In this document: piece after piece, positions 37,487 to 46,422 of the stretch
Layout: every line of letters begins with the position of its first letter
Position numbering within the stretch: the stretch's first letter is position 1
Assembly: GCF_900155435.1 (NCBI RefSeq)
Contig: NZ_LT700212.1
Location: 2,804,602-2,868,601, forward strand
From: Actinomyces provencensis
GTDB lineage: Bacteria > Actinomycetota > Actinomycetes > Actinomycetales > Actinomycetaceae
Direction: 5' to 3'
Length of the DNA: 64,000 nt
Notes under the pieces: model-generated
What the model saw: only the letters and a program-made list of their open reading frames with translations
Told to the model about the DNA's origin: nothing
The model's database searches: none
Translations under genes and position numbers: made by a program

Positions 37487-37516
37487 ACAATACGTTTTGC
37501 CAAAACGTCTTGTCAA
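37487..37516 (-). promoter_or_regulatory. Divergent promoter with LacI-type operator
   Basis: On the minus strand there is a consensus -35 TTGACA (37516-37511) and a -10 TATTGT (37492-37487), 18 bases apart. The spacer contains the odd-centred palindrome ACGTTTTGCCAAAACGT (37492-37508). On the plus strand TTGCCA (37497-37502) and CATGAT (37520-37525) at 17-base spacing can serve the hydrolase gene. A repressor on the palindrome would close both promoters. Confidence 0.8.
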
Positions 37517-37577
37517 GGTCATGATGATCTCAGTGCGGACTCCCACCGACGATGTCCGCTTGAAGGAGGCGCCGCAC

Positions 37578-38873
37578 ATGGCCATCGACGACACCCGCCC
37601 CCTCATTCACTTCACACCTCACGTGGGGTGGATGAACGACCCACTCGCCCTGACGTGGCACGACGGTCTCTACCACCTGTTCTTCCAATACGTTCCGGGG
37701 CGCACCACCTGGGCGCCCGAGTGCCGGTGGGGGCATGCCACTTCGGATGACCTGGTCCACTGGAGCGAGCACTCGCCGATCCTTGGGCCGGGAGATGGTG
37801 ATGACGGCGCCTGGTCGGGCTCCCTCGTCATCGATCCAGACACAGGGCCAGCCATCTTCTACACCTCCGTGACGGTGCCCGACTTCGGCGTGGGGCGCAT
37901 CCGCGTGGCTCGTCCGCGTGATTCGGGCTGGAGTGAATGGGTCAAGGGTGATGTTGTCGTAGAGGCCACCCGTAGCGACCTGATCGCGTTTCGAGACCCC
38001 TATGTCTTCCGTGATGCGGACTGCTGGCGCATGCTCGTCGGAACGGCGATCCGAGGCGGAGTCGCGGCCGCGTCCTCCTACTCCTCGAGCGACCTGAGGA
38101 TTTGGCGCTACGACGGTCTGGCGGCGTTCCGTGCCACATCGGTTAACGAACCGGTGTGGACGGGATCCCTGTGGGAGTGCCCGCAGCTCTTCGAGATCGG
38201 TGGTCGACACATCCTGATCACTTCCGTGTGGGACGACGATGAGCTGCATTACGTGGCCTACGGCGTCGGTCGCTACGCCGATGGCCGTTTTTCAGCGGAT
38301 TCGTGGCATCGCCTCACCTACGGTGACGGCTACTATGCGCCTTCCTTCTTTCGCGACGATGAGGGGCGACCGTGCCTGATCTTCTGGATTCGAGGGGTGA
38401 TGGACCAGGACCAGGAACGGGCCAGCGCGTTGAGTGTGCCCCATCTCCTGGCCCTCGACGGTGACGTTCTCCAACTCCAACCGCACCCTGTCCTCGAGCG
38501 TCGTGCGACCAGTGTGATCACTCCAACGCGTCTCGGATCCGAGCAGACATGGAGGATCACCTGGCCTGCCACCGAGGGGCACCTCACTGTCGGTGAGGGA
38601 AGCGAGGCGCTGATCCTGGAGATGCACACGGGTCATCTGTCTGTCTCCCTGGGGGATGCGAAGGTGGATCTCAGAACACGGGGAGACTCCGTCACGATCA
38701 TCATCGACAGGCAGGTCGTTGAGATCTTCACCGGCTCCTCGGTGGCGGCGTTCGGGACCGAGGGTGTGATCCAAGGGCTGCTGCGGACTTCTGGGCATCC
38801 GGTGACCAGCGTTCGGAGCTTGGAGTACGCAAGATCGAGCCAGTCTCGGCAGGTGGAGGCGCACGCTGAGTGA
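37578..38873 (+). CDS. GH32 beta-fructosidase of the fructan/DFA locus
   Basis: A 431-residue intracellular glycoside hydrolase without signal peptide. The nucleophile motif is GWMNDPLALTW (Asp in NDP, Leu replacing the usual Asn/Gly after it). FRDPYVF and WECPQLFEI supply the transition-state and acid/base residues, and a small C-terminal sandwich follows. ATG 37578 is chosen because GGAGG lies 8 bases upstream and the family start HFTPHVGWMNDP follows; an upstream ATG would run into the operator. It probably splits inulobiose or short fructosides to fructose. It diverges from the importer under the same operator. Confidence 0.9.
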   Translation: MAIDDTRPLIHFTPHVGWMNDPLALTWHDGLYHLFFQYVPGRTTWAPECRWGHATSDDLVHWSEHSPILGPGDGDDGAWSGSLVIDPDTGPAIFYTSVTVPDFGVGRIRVARPRDSGWSEWVKGDVVVEATRSDLIAFRDPYVFRDADCWRMLVGTAIRGGVAAASSYSSSDLRIWRYDGLAAFRATSVNEPVWTGSLWECPQLFEIGGRHILITSVWDDDELHYVAYGVGRYADGRFSADSWHRLTYGDGYYAPSFFRDDEGRPCLIFWIRGVMDQDQERASALSVPHLLALDGDVLQLQPHPVLERRATSVITPTRLGSEQTWRITWPATEGHLTVGEGSEALILEMHTGHLSVSLGDAKVDLRTRGDSVTIIIDRQVVEIFTGSSVAAFGTEGVIQGLLRTSGHPVTSVRSLEYARSSQSRQVEAHAE

Positions 38874-38978
38874 CGGGAAGCGCAGTGTGACGTCTCGTCG
38901 TGTTCAGTCCATTGGAGTCCCGTGGTGCAAGTCCACTAGAGGCTGGTCCCACAGCACAACGACATAAGGGTGATAGCC

Positions 38979-40319
38979 ATGCCAAGCGAAAACAACTACG
39001 ACGTGACCACCTGGCCCGTGGGTGATCCTGCGGAGGACATCGGAGAGGTCATCAATAGCATCATCGCTGACGTCAAACGCCGCCAAGCGGATGTCGATGT
39101 GGACGAGGGCGGAAAGCCCGGAGCAGTGATCCGCATCCCCCCAGGCGACTACCGGCTCCGAACCCAGGTTCTGATCGACATCAGCTTCCTCAGGATTGAG
39201 GGCTCCGGGCACGGTTTCACTTCCTCGAGCATTAGGTTCAACGTCTCCGAAGAGGACTGGACTGACCTGCACGAGCTGTGGCCCGGAGGCAGCCGCATCG
39301 CGGTGAGCATCCCCCTGGGAGACGATGCCCAAGAAGCCGAAGGAGCCGCCTTCCGAGTTGCAAGAAATGGAAGCCCACGCATCAGCTCGGTGGAGTTCTC
39401 GAACTTCTGCATCGATGGCGTCCACTTCGAACCGGACGGCACGACGATCGATCCGGAGAACTCCTATGTCAACGGCAAGACGGGAATCTACGTCGCAGAT
39501 GCGAATGACTCGTTCCGCATCACCGACATGGGATTCGTCTACCTGGAGCACGCCCTCACCATCAACAATGCAGATGCGCTCACGATTCGTGGCAACTTCA
39601 TCGCCGAATGTGGGAGTTGCATTGAGCTTCGCGGGTGGGGACAGGCGTCGATGATCACCGCCAACCTGATCGGAGCGGGTTTCAAGGGCCACTCCATCTA
39701 CGTCGAGCATCACGGTGGACTTCTTGTCACTGCGAACAACGTCTTCCCGCGTGGTTCGAGCAGCATCTACTTCAGGGGAGTCACTCGTTCGAGCATCACG
39801 AACAACCGCCTGCACTCCTTCTATCCAGGGATGGTGGTGCTCGATGCGAACAGTTCGGAGAACCTCGTTGCTACCAATCACCTCCTGCGTGACCATGAGC
39901 CCTGGACTCCGTTCCTGGAGATCGACAACGGTCTGGACGACGTGCGCGGCCTCCTCTGTGTCAGTGGCAATGACAACTCCATCATCGGGAACCACTTCTC
40001 CCTGGTCATCAACTCTCGACGGGTGCGTCCAGCTGGTGCGACTCCAGTCATCATCAGACTTGAGGCGGGAAGTCACAATTACGTCTCGAGCAATCACGCC
40101 GTCGCGAAGGATGCCTTGGTGAACTCGGGGAGCAGTGCCTTCGAGGCCCAAGTCGATGCCTTGTTGGCGACTGAGGTCTCAGAGGAACTCGCTGTCAGCA
40201 CCGTGTTGGTCCAAAATGAGGCGACTCACAACACGATTCTCGACTCTGGGAGCGACACCGAGGTGATTGCGGATCGTGCGATCAACGCAGTCCGAGCGAC
40301 GCCCAAGCTTGGCTGCTGA
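38979..40319 (+). CDS. GH91 protein: difructose dianhydride hydrolase or inulin fructotransferase
   Basis: A 446-residue right-handed beta-helix enzyme strongly resembling Arthrobacter inulin fructotransferases (start YDVTTWPVGDPAEDIG; FVYLEHALTINNADALT; NNVFPRGSS). The catalytic pair can be placed at D199 and E210, eleven residues apart as in characterised members. Inulin fructotransferases are secreted, but here the catalytic domain begins at residue 5 with no signal peptide. In the known family the intracellular members are difructose anhydride III hydrolases, so hydrolysis of an imported anhydride to inulobiose is the better guess. It follows the GH32 gene by 105 bases on the same strand. 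GC is visibly lower than the genome average. Confidence 0.85.
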   Translation: MPSENNYDVTTWPVGDPAEDIGEVINSIIADVKRRQADVDVDEGGKPGAVIRIPPGDYRLRTQVLIDISFLRIEGSGHGFTSSSIRFNVSEEDWTDLHELWPGGSRIAVSIPLGDDAQEAEGAAFRVARNGSPRISSVEFSNFCIDGVHFEPDGTTIDPENSYVNGKTGIYVADANDSFRITDMGFVYLEHALTINNADALTIRGNFIAECGSCIELRGWGQASMITANLIGAGFKGHSIYVEHHGGLLVTANNVFPRGSSSIYFRGVTRSSITNNRLHSFYPGMVVLDANSSENLVATNHLLRDHEPWTPFLEIDNGLDDVRGLLCVSGNDNSIIGNHFSLVINSRRVRPAGATPVIIRLEAGSHNYVSSNHAVAKDALVNSGSSAFEAQVDALLATEVSEELAVSTVLVQNEATHNTILDSGSDTEVIADRAINAVRATPKLGC

Positions 40320-40500
40320 CAACGCCAGAGCTGGAGTTCGTCGTGGCCAGACAGAGCCTTGGGATTGCCGTAGAGACTGTGTGAGAGGAGCCACTATCCA
40401 TGAGCCTCCCCCACTGCGGTGGCAGGTAACTCTAGAGCTACCAGCCATCCATCGAAGGTCCACTGGCCATGGGATGTCGGCGAAACTAGAACGTGTCTCC

Positions 40501-40664
40501 TCATGGGCGTTGCCAGGTGAGGATGGCGCAGAGGGTGACGCTGGATCGGCAGGTGATGGGGAGTTCCTCGTAGCGGGTCTCGATGCCCTTCCATTGCTTG
40601 GAGAGGGCGAAGAGCCGTTCCACGACGTTGCGGCCCTTGTAGGCATTGTCCCGCGTCAAGTAGG
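40501..40664 (-). pseudogene. C-terminal remnant of an IS5-family transposase
   Basis: About 54 codons ending at TGA 40501-40503 read AYKGRNVVERLFALSKQWKG, then IETRYEELPITCRSSVTLC and AILTW. This is the C-terminus of IS5/IS427-type DDE transposases with the catalytic Glu in NVVERLF. Nothing upstream belongs to it; it abuts the next transposase remnant. A dead fragment. Confidence 0.8.
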
Positions 40665-41919
40665 TGGCAGGATTTCTTCTCTTTCGAAGTTGGGGGTGGT
40701 CGGGTCGGCCAGTCCCAGGTGCACCTCCATCGGCCGGTTCCAGGCGATCGCCTGGTGAGGTCGGACGGTGTTGTTCTCGAGCCGGTAGTCCTCGGCGCGC
40801 TCCACGAGCGTCATGGCGTCGGGGACGTCTCGAGGAACAGTCGCTCGTACTTCAGCGTCCCGAATCCGTGTTCGCGTGATCCGTTCTGGCCCGGTGGCTT
40901 CACCCGGGTGGGGGCGTGCCGCAGCTCGGGGTGGCCCATGATAAACAGCTCGAAGTTCAGCGACCGAAACGGGCCGCCGTTATCGGTGACGATCGTCACC
41001 ACTGGCATCAGCTCTCCCGTCTCCGGGTCGACCTGACACCGGTCGACGAGCGGGTGGCCGAACAGGCGCTCGCACTCGGCGAAAGCGAGTTTGATCGCGG
41101 CGATCGCGTCGTACCGGTTCGCGGTCGGCGACACGTGGAATGGGTGCTCCACCTTCGAGAACCAGTCCCGGCACCCCGCGATCCGCCAGGTCCCACCGGT
41201 CGTGGTCTCGAACTCGCTGAAGTTGAGCTGCCAGACCTGGTTGGCCCGGTCGGGTTGTTCGCGAACGCCGCCTTGTGCTCCTTGGCGAGCTCACGGCGTT
41301 GCTTCTGATACTGCCCAGGGCAGGATCAGCCTGTCATCGCGCAGCAGCCGCAGCACGGTCGTCTGCGAGATCTTGTGGCCGTCGTGGCGGGTCAGCGCTC
41401 AGATCTTCCAATGCCCCCACGCCGACTTCGCCAACGCATGTTTCACCACCAGCGGCCGGGCGGCGTCGCGGGCCGGTTGCGGCCACGGTCCCTTCGGCGG
41501 CTGCTCCCGCTTCGCCTTGGCCTGCCAGCGCCGCCAGGTGCGCTCGGGCATGTCGATCAGCTTGCACAACCTCGCGGCCGACATGCCCGCCTCGATGCAG
41601 ATCACCTCGAGGTCCTCGAAGGGCCCACCCGGCCCTCCGCTGACTTCTCCCACACCCGGATCTCGACCGCCGCCTCACCCAGAGCCTGGGTCAGCTCGGC
41701 GACTTCATCCTCGAGCTGCTGCTCTCGAGTCGACGGCCCGGACTTGCCGACCTCGATCCCCACCCTTCCCGCCTCGAGGAACTGGCGTTTCCAGTTCCCA
41801 ACCTCCTTCTCGGAGACCTTCTCCCGGCGCGCGGCCTCGGCAATCGTGATCTCACCTTGCGGCACGGACAACACAATGCGGAGCTCCTTCTCCACAGGGA
41901 TCATCGCTGGACGACTCAT
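40656..41919 (-). pseudogene. Degraded IS3-type transposase (orfA plus orfB)
   Basis: The orfA-like part (41919 down to about 41640) is a helix-turn-helix with a coiled coil (EKELRIVLSVPQGEITIAEA). The orfB part continues with PERTWRRWQAKAKREQPPKG, a stop in place of Trp after WGHWKI (41399-41401), and frameshifts near 41310 and 41240. The integrase core then has VTIVTDNGGPF and the catalytic Glu region, followed by another shift near 40835. It ends at 40656 after YRLENNTVRPHQAIAWNRP. At least one nonsense and three frameshift changes make it inactive. Terminal repeats could not be recognised. Confidence 0.8.
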
Positions 41920-42033
41920 GACATTCAGACCCTTCAACTGGAGCGCTGCACCAGCAACCAACCACCCCTGCCACATAGCCTGACGCGCGACAACAACACC
42001 CCCCGGATCATCAAACACAACAGGGGCAAGACA

Positions 42034-42400
42034 TCATGCCGCAGGCCACCGGCCCGGACCCGCAGTCCCGGGCCCACCAACAAGATAACCGGGGGAATCC
42101 ACGGCACGCATTTCCGCGCTGTCCTGCACCATGGACGTGGCGGCGGTGCCCGTCTCCCAGTGGGGCAGCCTCAGGGTCGTGACCGGCGGCCGAAGAAAGG
42201 TGGTCAGCTGTTCATCGTCAAAGGAGATGACGGACAAGGTCGTGGGTATGGACAGACCCAGTTCCTGCGCCACTGAGCAGACGCCGAAGGCCACGCGGTC
42301 CTTCGCGACGATGATCGCGGTGACGTCGGGCTGCGCCACGAAGTCTCTGGCGGCGCGATGACCCAAGTCGGGCTCCCAGTCGATCCCTCTCCCCCGGCGC
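42034..42400 (-). pseudogene. C-terminal remnant of a LacI-family regulator
   Basis: About 115 residues matching the last third of a LacI-type effector domain (FGVCSVAQELGLSIPTTLSV, ISFDDEQLTTFLRPPVTTLR). There is no N-terminal DNA-binding part. GC is higher than in the DFA genes, like that of the GH32/permease remnants at 31-32.8 kb. It may be the old regulator of that sucrose cluster, now separated from it by about 9 kb. Confidence 0.75.
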
Positions 42401-42425
42401 TCATGGACGACCCGGCCCGGGGCCG

Positions 42426-42809
42426 TCACTCCTCGATCAGTTCCCCGTCCAGGCAGAACCAGCGGCCCGCGCGACGGGCGAACCGGGAGATCTCGTGGAC
42501 CTCCCCCGTGACGCCGTCGTCGCGTCTCCAGGAGGCGATGAACTCGACGGTGCCGGCGAGCTCCCCCTCCCCGCCGCCGGACGTGCGGAGGACCTGCAGA
42601 CCCGTCCACGTGATGTCGCGAGCCGCGTACGGTCCCGGCGGGCGGGTGCGGGGGTGCCAGGTGCGGAACAGGTGGTCCTCGTCGCCCCGGACGAAGGCGC
42701 TGTACCGCGAACGCATCAGGGCCTCGGCCGTGGGGGCGGCGGAGCCGTCCAGGAACGGCCCGCAGCACCCGTCGAGGTCGCGACCGGATCCACAGGGGCA
42801 GGAGGACAT
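42426..42809 (-). CDS. ychJ: YchJ/UPF0225-family protein with SEC-C motif
   Basis: A 127-residue protein. The N-terminal zinc-binding SEC-C motif CPCGSGRDLDGCC at residues 4-16 is followed by an NTF2-like fold with the family segments AEALMRSRYSAFVRGDEDHL and EFIASWRRDDG. Full length for the family; biochemical role unknown. The start ATG at 42809 lies 10 bases downstream of the DUF523 stop, so both genes may be co-transcribed. Confidence 0.9.
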   Translation of the reverse strand: MSSCPCGSGRDLDGCCGPFLDGSAAPTAEALMRSRYSAFVRGDEDHLFRTWHPRTRPPGPYAARDITWTGLQVLRTSGGGEGELAGTVEFIASWRRDDGVTGEVHEISRFARRAGRWFCLDGELIEE

Positions 42810-42818
42810 GGGTGAAGG

Positions 42819-43298
42819 CTATCGCCCTCCGCGGAGCGCCCTCGTCGAGATGCCGTTCTCCTGCAGGAGCGCTGCGAGGACCCCGTCCCCGTCGCCGAGG
42901 GAGCCCGAGTGCGTGCCGTCGTAGATGCGGCCACACCCGCAGGAGGGGCTGCGCGCCTGCAGGACGGCCTCCTGCGCCCCGTGCTCGCGCGCGACGGCGG
43001 CGGTCCGTCCGGCGCCCTCGAGGAACTGCGCCGTGACGTCCTCACCGGTGTCGGTGAGGACCCGGGCGTGTCCGCGCAGGACGTCGTGCCCGTCCCCACC
43101 CACGATCTCCGCAGGCGCACGGGGAGTGTCCAGTCCGCCGAGCTGCTCAGCGCAGACCGGAATGGCCCCGCCCTCCTCGACGAGGGCGACGATCCCGGGA
43201 TCGGGCTTCGACCGTCCGTCGTAGCGGCAGGGGAGTCCCGCCAGGCAGGCACTGACGAGGACGGGCGGGGTCGTCCGGGGTTCCCTCGTACCGTCCAT
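42819..43298 (-). CDS. DUF523-family protein (TudS-like)
   Basis: A 159-residue protein with the family's cysteine motifs: SACLAGLPCRYDG near residues 17-29, PVCAEQLGG near 47-55 and RSPSCGCG near 117-124. Related proteins have been shown to bind an iron-sulfur cluster and desulfurate thiouracil. The usual Cys-Pro-Glu reads Cys-Ala-Glu here. Located just before ychJ on the same strand. Confidence 0.85.
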   Translation of the reverse strand: MDGTREPRTTPPVLVSACLAGLPCRYDGRSKPDPGIVALVEEGGAIPVCAEQLGGLDTPRAPAEIVGGDGHDVLRGHARVLTDTGEDVTAQFLEGAGRTAAVAREHGAQEAVLQARSPSCGCGRIYDGTHSGSLGDGDGVLAALLQENGISTRALRGGR

Positions 43299-43397
43299 GA
43301 ACTCGCGTCCTCCCCTGTCATCGCCCCGGCCGCACCCGCAGTGCCGGTGCCGGGCCCAGCGGATGCACCTGTGGGGGTGCGCGCCTAGCGTGGACCC

Positions 43398-44252
43398 ATG
43401 GACCGACCGTCAGCACCATCCTCCACCGTCACCCTCCCATCGGGCAGGACCGTCCCCCCACTGGGCCAGGGAACCTGGCACATGGGGGACAGGCCCGACC
43501 GCCGGGAACGCGAGATCGCCACCCTGCGCGAGGGCCTCGACCTCGGTCTCACGGTGGTCGACACGGCCGAGATGTACGGCGACGGACGCTCGGAGCGTCT
43601 GGTCGGGGAGGCGCTCGCGGGCAGGCGGGATGACGCGTTCCTGGTGACCAAGGTGCTTCCCTCCCATGCCACGCGCCGTGGCGTGCAGGACTCCTGCGAG
43701 GCCAGTCTGCGCCGTCTGGGCACGGACCACGTCGACCTGTACCTCCTGCACTGGCGGGGCCGGGTGCCCCTGGAGGAGACGATCGAGGGGTTCCGTGACC
43801 TCGTCGGTCGTGGACTCATCGGAGGGTGGGGTGTGTCCAACCTGGACGTCGATGATCTGGCCGACCTGCCGGAGGGACAGGTTCCGGAGGTCGACCAGGT
43901 GCTCTACAACCTGTCGCGTCGCTGGCCGGAACCGGCGCTGCTGCCCAAACTCCGTGCCCGTGGTGTCGCCATGATGGCCTACTCCCCGATCGAGCAGGGT
44001 CGGATCCTCGGCTCCGACGCCCTGGGGCGGGTGGCCGGGCGCCACGGAGTGTCCCCGGCGCGCGTGGCTCTGGCCTGGGTGCTCACGCACCCCGGCGTCA
44101 TCGCGATCCCCCAGGCCTCCAGTCCTGGGCACGTGCGTGACAACGCCGCCGCGCGGGCACTGGCCGCCGAGCTGGATGCGCAGGACCTGGCAGTCCTCGA
44201 GGCGGACTTCCCCGCACCGACGGAGTCCGCCCCCGCCATGGAGGAGCTCTGA
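43398..44252 (+). CDS. Aldo/keto reductase
   Basis: A 284-residue NADPH-dependent oxidoreductase with a TIM-barrel fold. The catalytic tetrad is complete: D55 and Y60 in DTAEMYGDG, K85 in LVTKVLP, H118 in LLHW. The cofactor-binding end IPQASSPGHVRDN is present. It diverges from the DUF523 gene. Likely reduces small aldehydes or keto sugars; no specific substrate can be named. Confidence 0.92.
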   Translation: MDRPSAPSSTVTLPSGRTVPPLGQGTWHMGDRPDRREREIATLREGLDLGLTVVDTAEMYGDGRSERLVGEALAGRRDDAFLVTKVLPSHATRRGVQDSCEASLRRLGTDHVDLYLLHWRGRVPLEETIEGFRDLVGRGLIGGWGVSNLDVDDLADLPEGQVPEVDQVLYNLSRRWPEPALLPKLRARGVAMMAYSPIEQGRILGSDALGRVAGRHGVSPARVALAWVLTHPGVIAIPQASSPGHVRDNAAARALAAELDAQDLAVLEADFPAPTESAPAMEEL

Positions 44253-44555
44253 GCGGACGGGATGGCGGTCCGCACCGGACCCAGTGCCTGGTCTCCTGCG
44301 CCGGACCCCTCGGGTCGGTGACCCGGCAGTCCTCTCCGTGTGTGTCAGGCGGCGGGTGCTCCGCTGCGGGCCGGGATCTTCGCGACGCCGCCACGGTGCG
44401 CGCGGAGACCGAGTCACTGCTGGACCGCGTCCTCCTCATCGCCAGCAACGGGATGTGCAACCGTTTCTCGCGTTCTGACAACTGAGGGGGTGTGGCGGCG
44501 CGGTCTGGGGCTCGGTCCGCGTGGTGTTGGGGTCCGGGGTGGGTGTGGGGTGGTG
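44253..44555. other. Intergenic segment after the aldo/keto reductase gene
   Basis: A hairpin CGGGTC-GGT-GACCCG lies at 44311-44325 and may end the reductase transcript. A short plus-strand frame with coding-like base use (about 44371-44484, LRDAATVRAETESLLDRVLL) has no start and no recognisable family; probably a gene remnant. Nothing else seen. Confidence 0.45.
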
Positions 44556-46338
44556 TCAGGCGGCTGGGGCTCTGGTGTGGGGCAGTGGTGGTGGTCGGGT
44601 GGTGTGGGTGTGTCCGGTGGGTGTGGTCAGGGTGATGGTGCCGTCGGGGTGGGCGTGTGCGTCCCAGCCGGGTGCTTCCTTGGTCTGGTTGCAGTGGATG
44701 CACAGGCCTTGGCCGTTGGTGGCAGTGGTGGGGCCTCCGTTGCGTGCGGGCGTGACGTGGTCGATGTGGGCGATGGGTGCCCCGCACCAGGGCGTGCGGC
44801 AGGTGTTGGCGTCGCGGGTGGCGATGTAGCGGCGCAGGCCGGGTGGGAAGAGGCGGCGGGTGGATTCCATGGCGATGAGTTGGCCGGTTGTGGGGTGGGC
44901 GTAGAGGCGTCGGATCCACTGACGGGTCTGGGTCTCGGTGTCATTGGGGGTGTGCCACTGCCACTGCCGGTGCCATTGTCGCGGTCGTCGCCGGAGCCAC
45001 TGCCACTGGTGGTGTGGGTGAGGAGTCGTCGGGCGATGGTGGGTGGGACGGGTCCGTAGCCGATGAGGCGTGCGGGGGTGTCGCCCTGTCCCAGGAGGGT
45101 GTCGTCGGTGATGACGAGGCGGACCTCGATGGGGACTGTCTCGGGTCTGTCCTGTCCGGTGATGCGGGTGACGAGGGTGTCGGCCATGACCTGTGCGCGT
45201 GCGCGCGCGTCCCCTGTGGCGTGGGCGGATTCGGCGGCGCGCAGGAGGGCTGCGTGGACGGCGACGCCCTGGGCTGCGGGTAGGAGGGCGGTGATGAGGG
45301 CCATGCAGGCGGGGGCGGGGCGGATGGTGACGTGGCGGTCCCCCTCCGCCCGCTCGATGTGGGTGACCATGGCGTGGGGGTCCAGGGTGTAGGCGATGTG
45401 TCGGGCGTGGGTGGAGACTTCCCGGTTGGACCAGGAGGGGAGGCCTTCTGCGAGTTCCCGGTCGGCCACCCGCCGGTCCTGGGGGTCCAGGCAGGCGGTC
45501 TCCTTGGCCACGAGGGTGGCCCTGTACTCACTGATGCGCCCGGCGGCGAGGTGGGCGAGGGTGTGGGGGAGTTCGGTGTGCAGGGCGGTGGCGAGTCCGA
45601 GGAGGGTGCGGGCGCGGTGGGGGGACTCGCGGCGTGCCAGGGCGATCTCACTGACGACACTGCGGTGCGCGGCCTCGCGTTCCCCTGGGGTGGTGGCCCG
45701 GGTCTCGCGGGCGTCCTCCAGGGCGAGGGCCGCATGGGTCTGGGCTGCGCTGCACGAGCCTGTCAACTGAACTGTGTGTGGGGTGGTTTTCAGAGGTAGG
45801 GGTTGATGCGGTCGGGGTAGGCGACTGCGAGTTGGGCGAGGGCCTGCTTCCAGTTGGTGGTGGCGCGTCCTTCCATCATGGTGGCTGGCACTGGTCGGCG
45901 GAGGTTGCGAGGCTTCCCCATCTCCTTTTGCCGGGCCCGGGCTCTCTTGTCCTCGATGTTCATGATGCCCAGCCATAGCAACTTGATGGCAGCGTCGTCG
46001 GAGGGGAAGTGGCCCCTGTTCTTGGTGATCTTGCTCATCTGGTAGTTGAAGGACTCAATCGCGTTGGTGGTGTAGATGACCCGGCGAAGCTCTGGAGGGA
46101 ATGCCAGGAAGGGCGTGAACTTCTCCCAGGCCCTCTCCCAAGCTGCCGCGGTCGTGGGGTACTTGACTCCCCACGGTCCTTCGGTGAAGGCCTGGAGGGC
46201 TTCCAGGGCCACGTCCTCACCAGGGGCGGTGTAGATGGGCTTGAGTGCAGCTGCCACGGCCTTGCGGTCCTTGTAGTTGACGAACCTCATGGAGGCCCGC
46301 AGGAGGTGGACGTTATGCCGATGTCGGCATAACGTCCA

Positions 46339-46422
46339 TTATGCCGATGTCCGGGTTATGCCGATGGTGCGGGTGGTTCCCTTGGGGCGCGTGGGTTCCG
46401 CGCTGGTGAGGTCGGCATAATC
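46339..46422. repeat. Left 84-bp inverted repeat of the RIT element
   Basis: Matches the complement of 49618-49701 at 83 of 84 positions by eye. It contains TTATGCCGA twice in direct order (46339, 46356) and once inverted (46412-46420), likely recombinase-binding arms. Its inner edge reaches the stop codon of the third recombinase gene. Confidence 0.9.

Noticed and set aside
44627-45976. Single long ORF covering part of the IS256 end and the DUF222 gene
   Set aside because: Its first ~75 codons are an out-of-frame reading of IS256 sequence and its last ~100 codons are out of frame after the C-run; only the middle is real DUF222.
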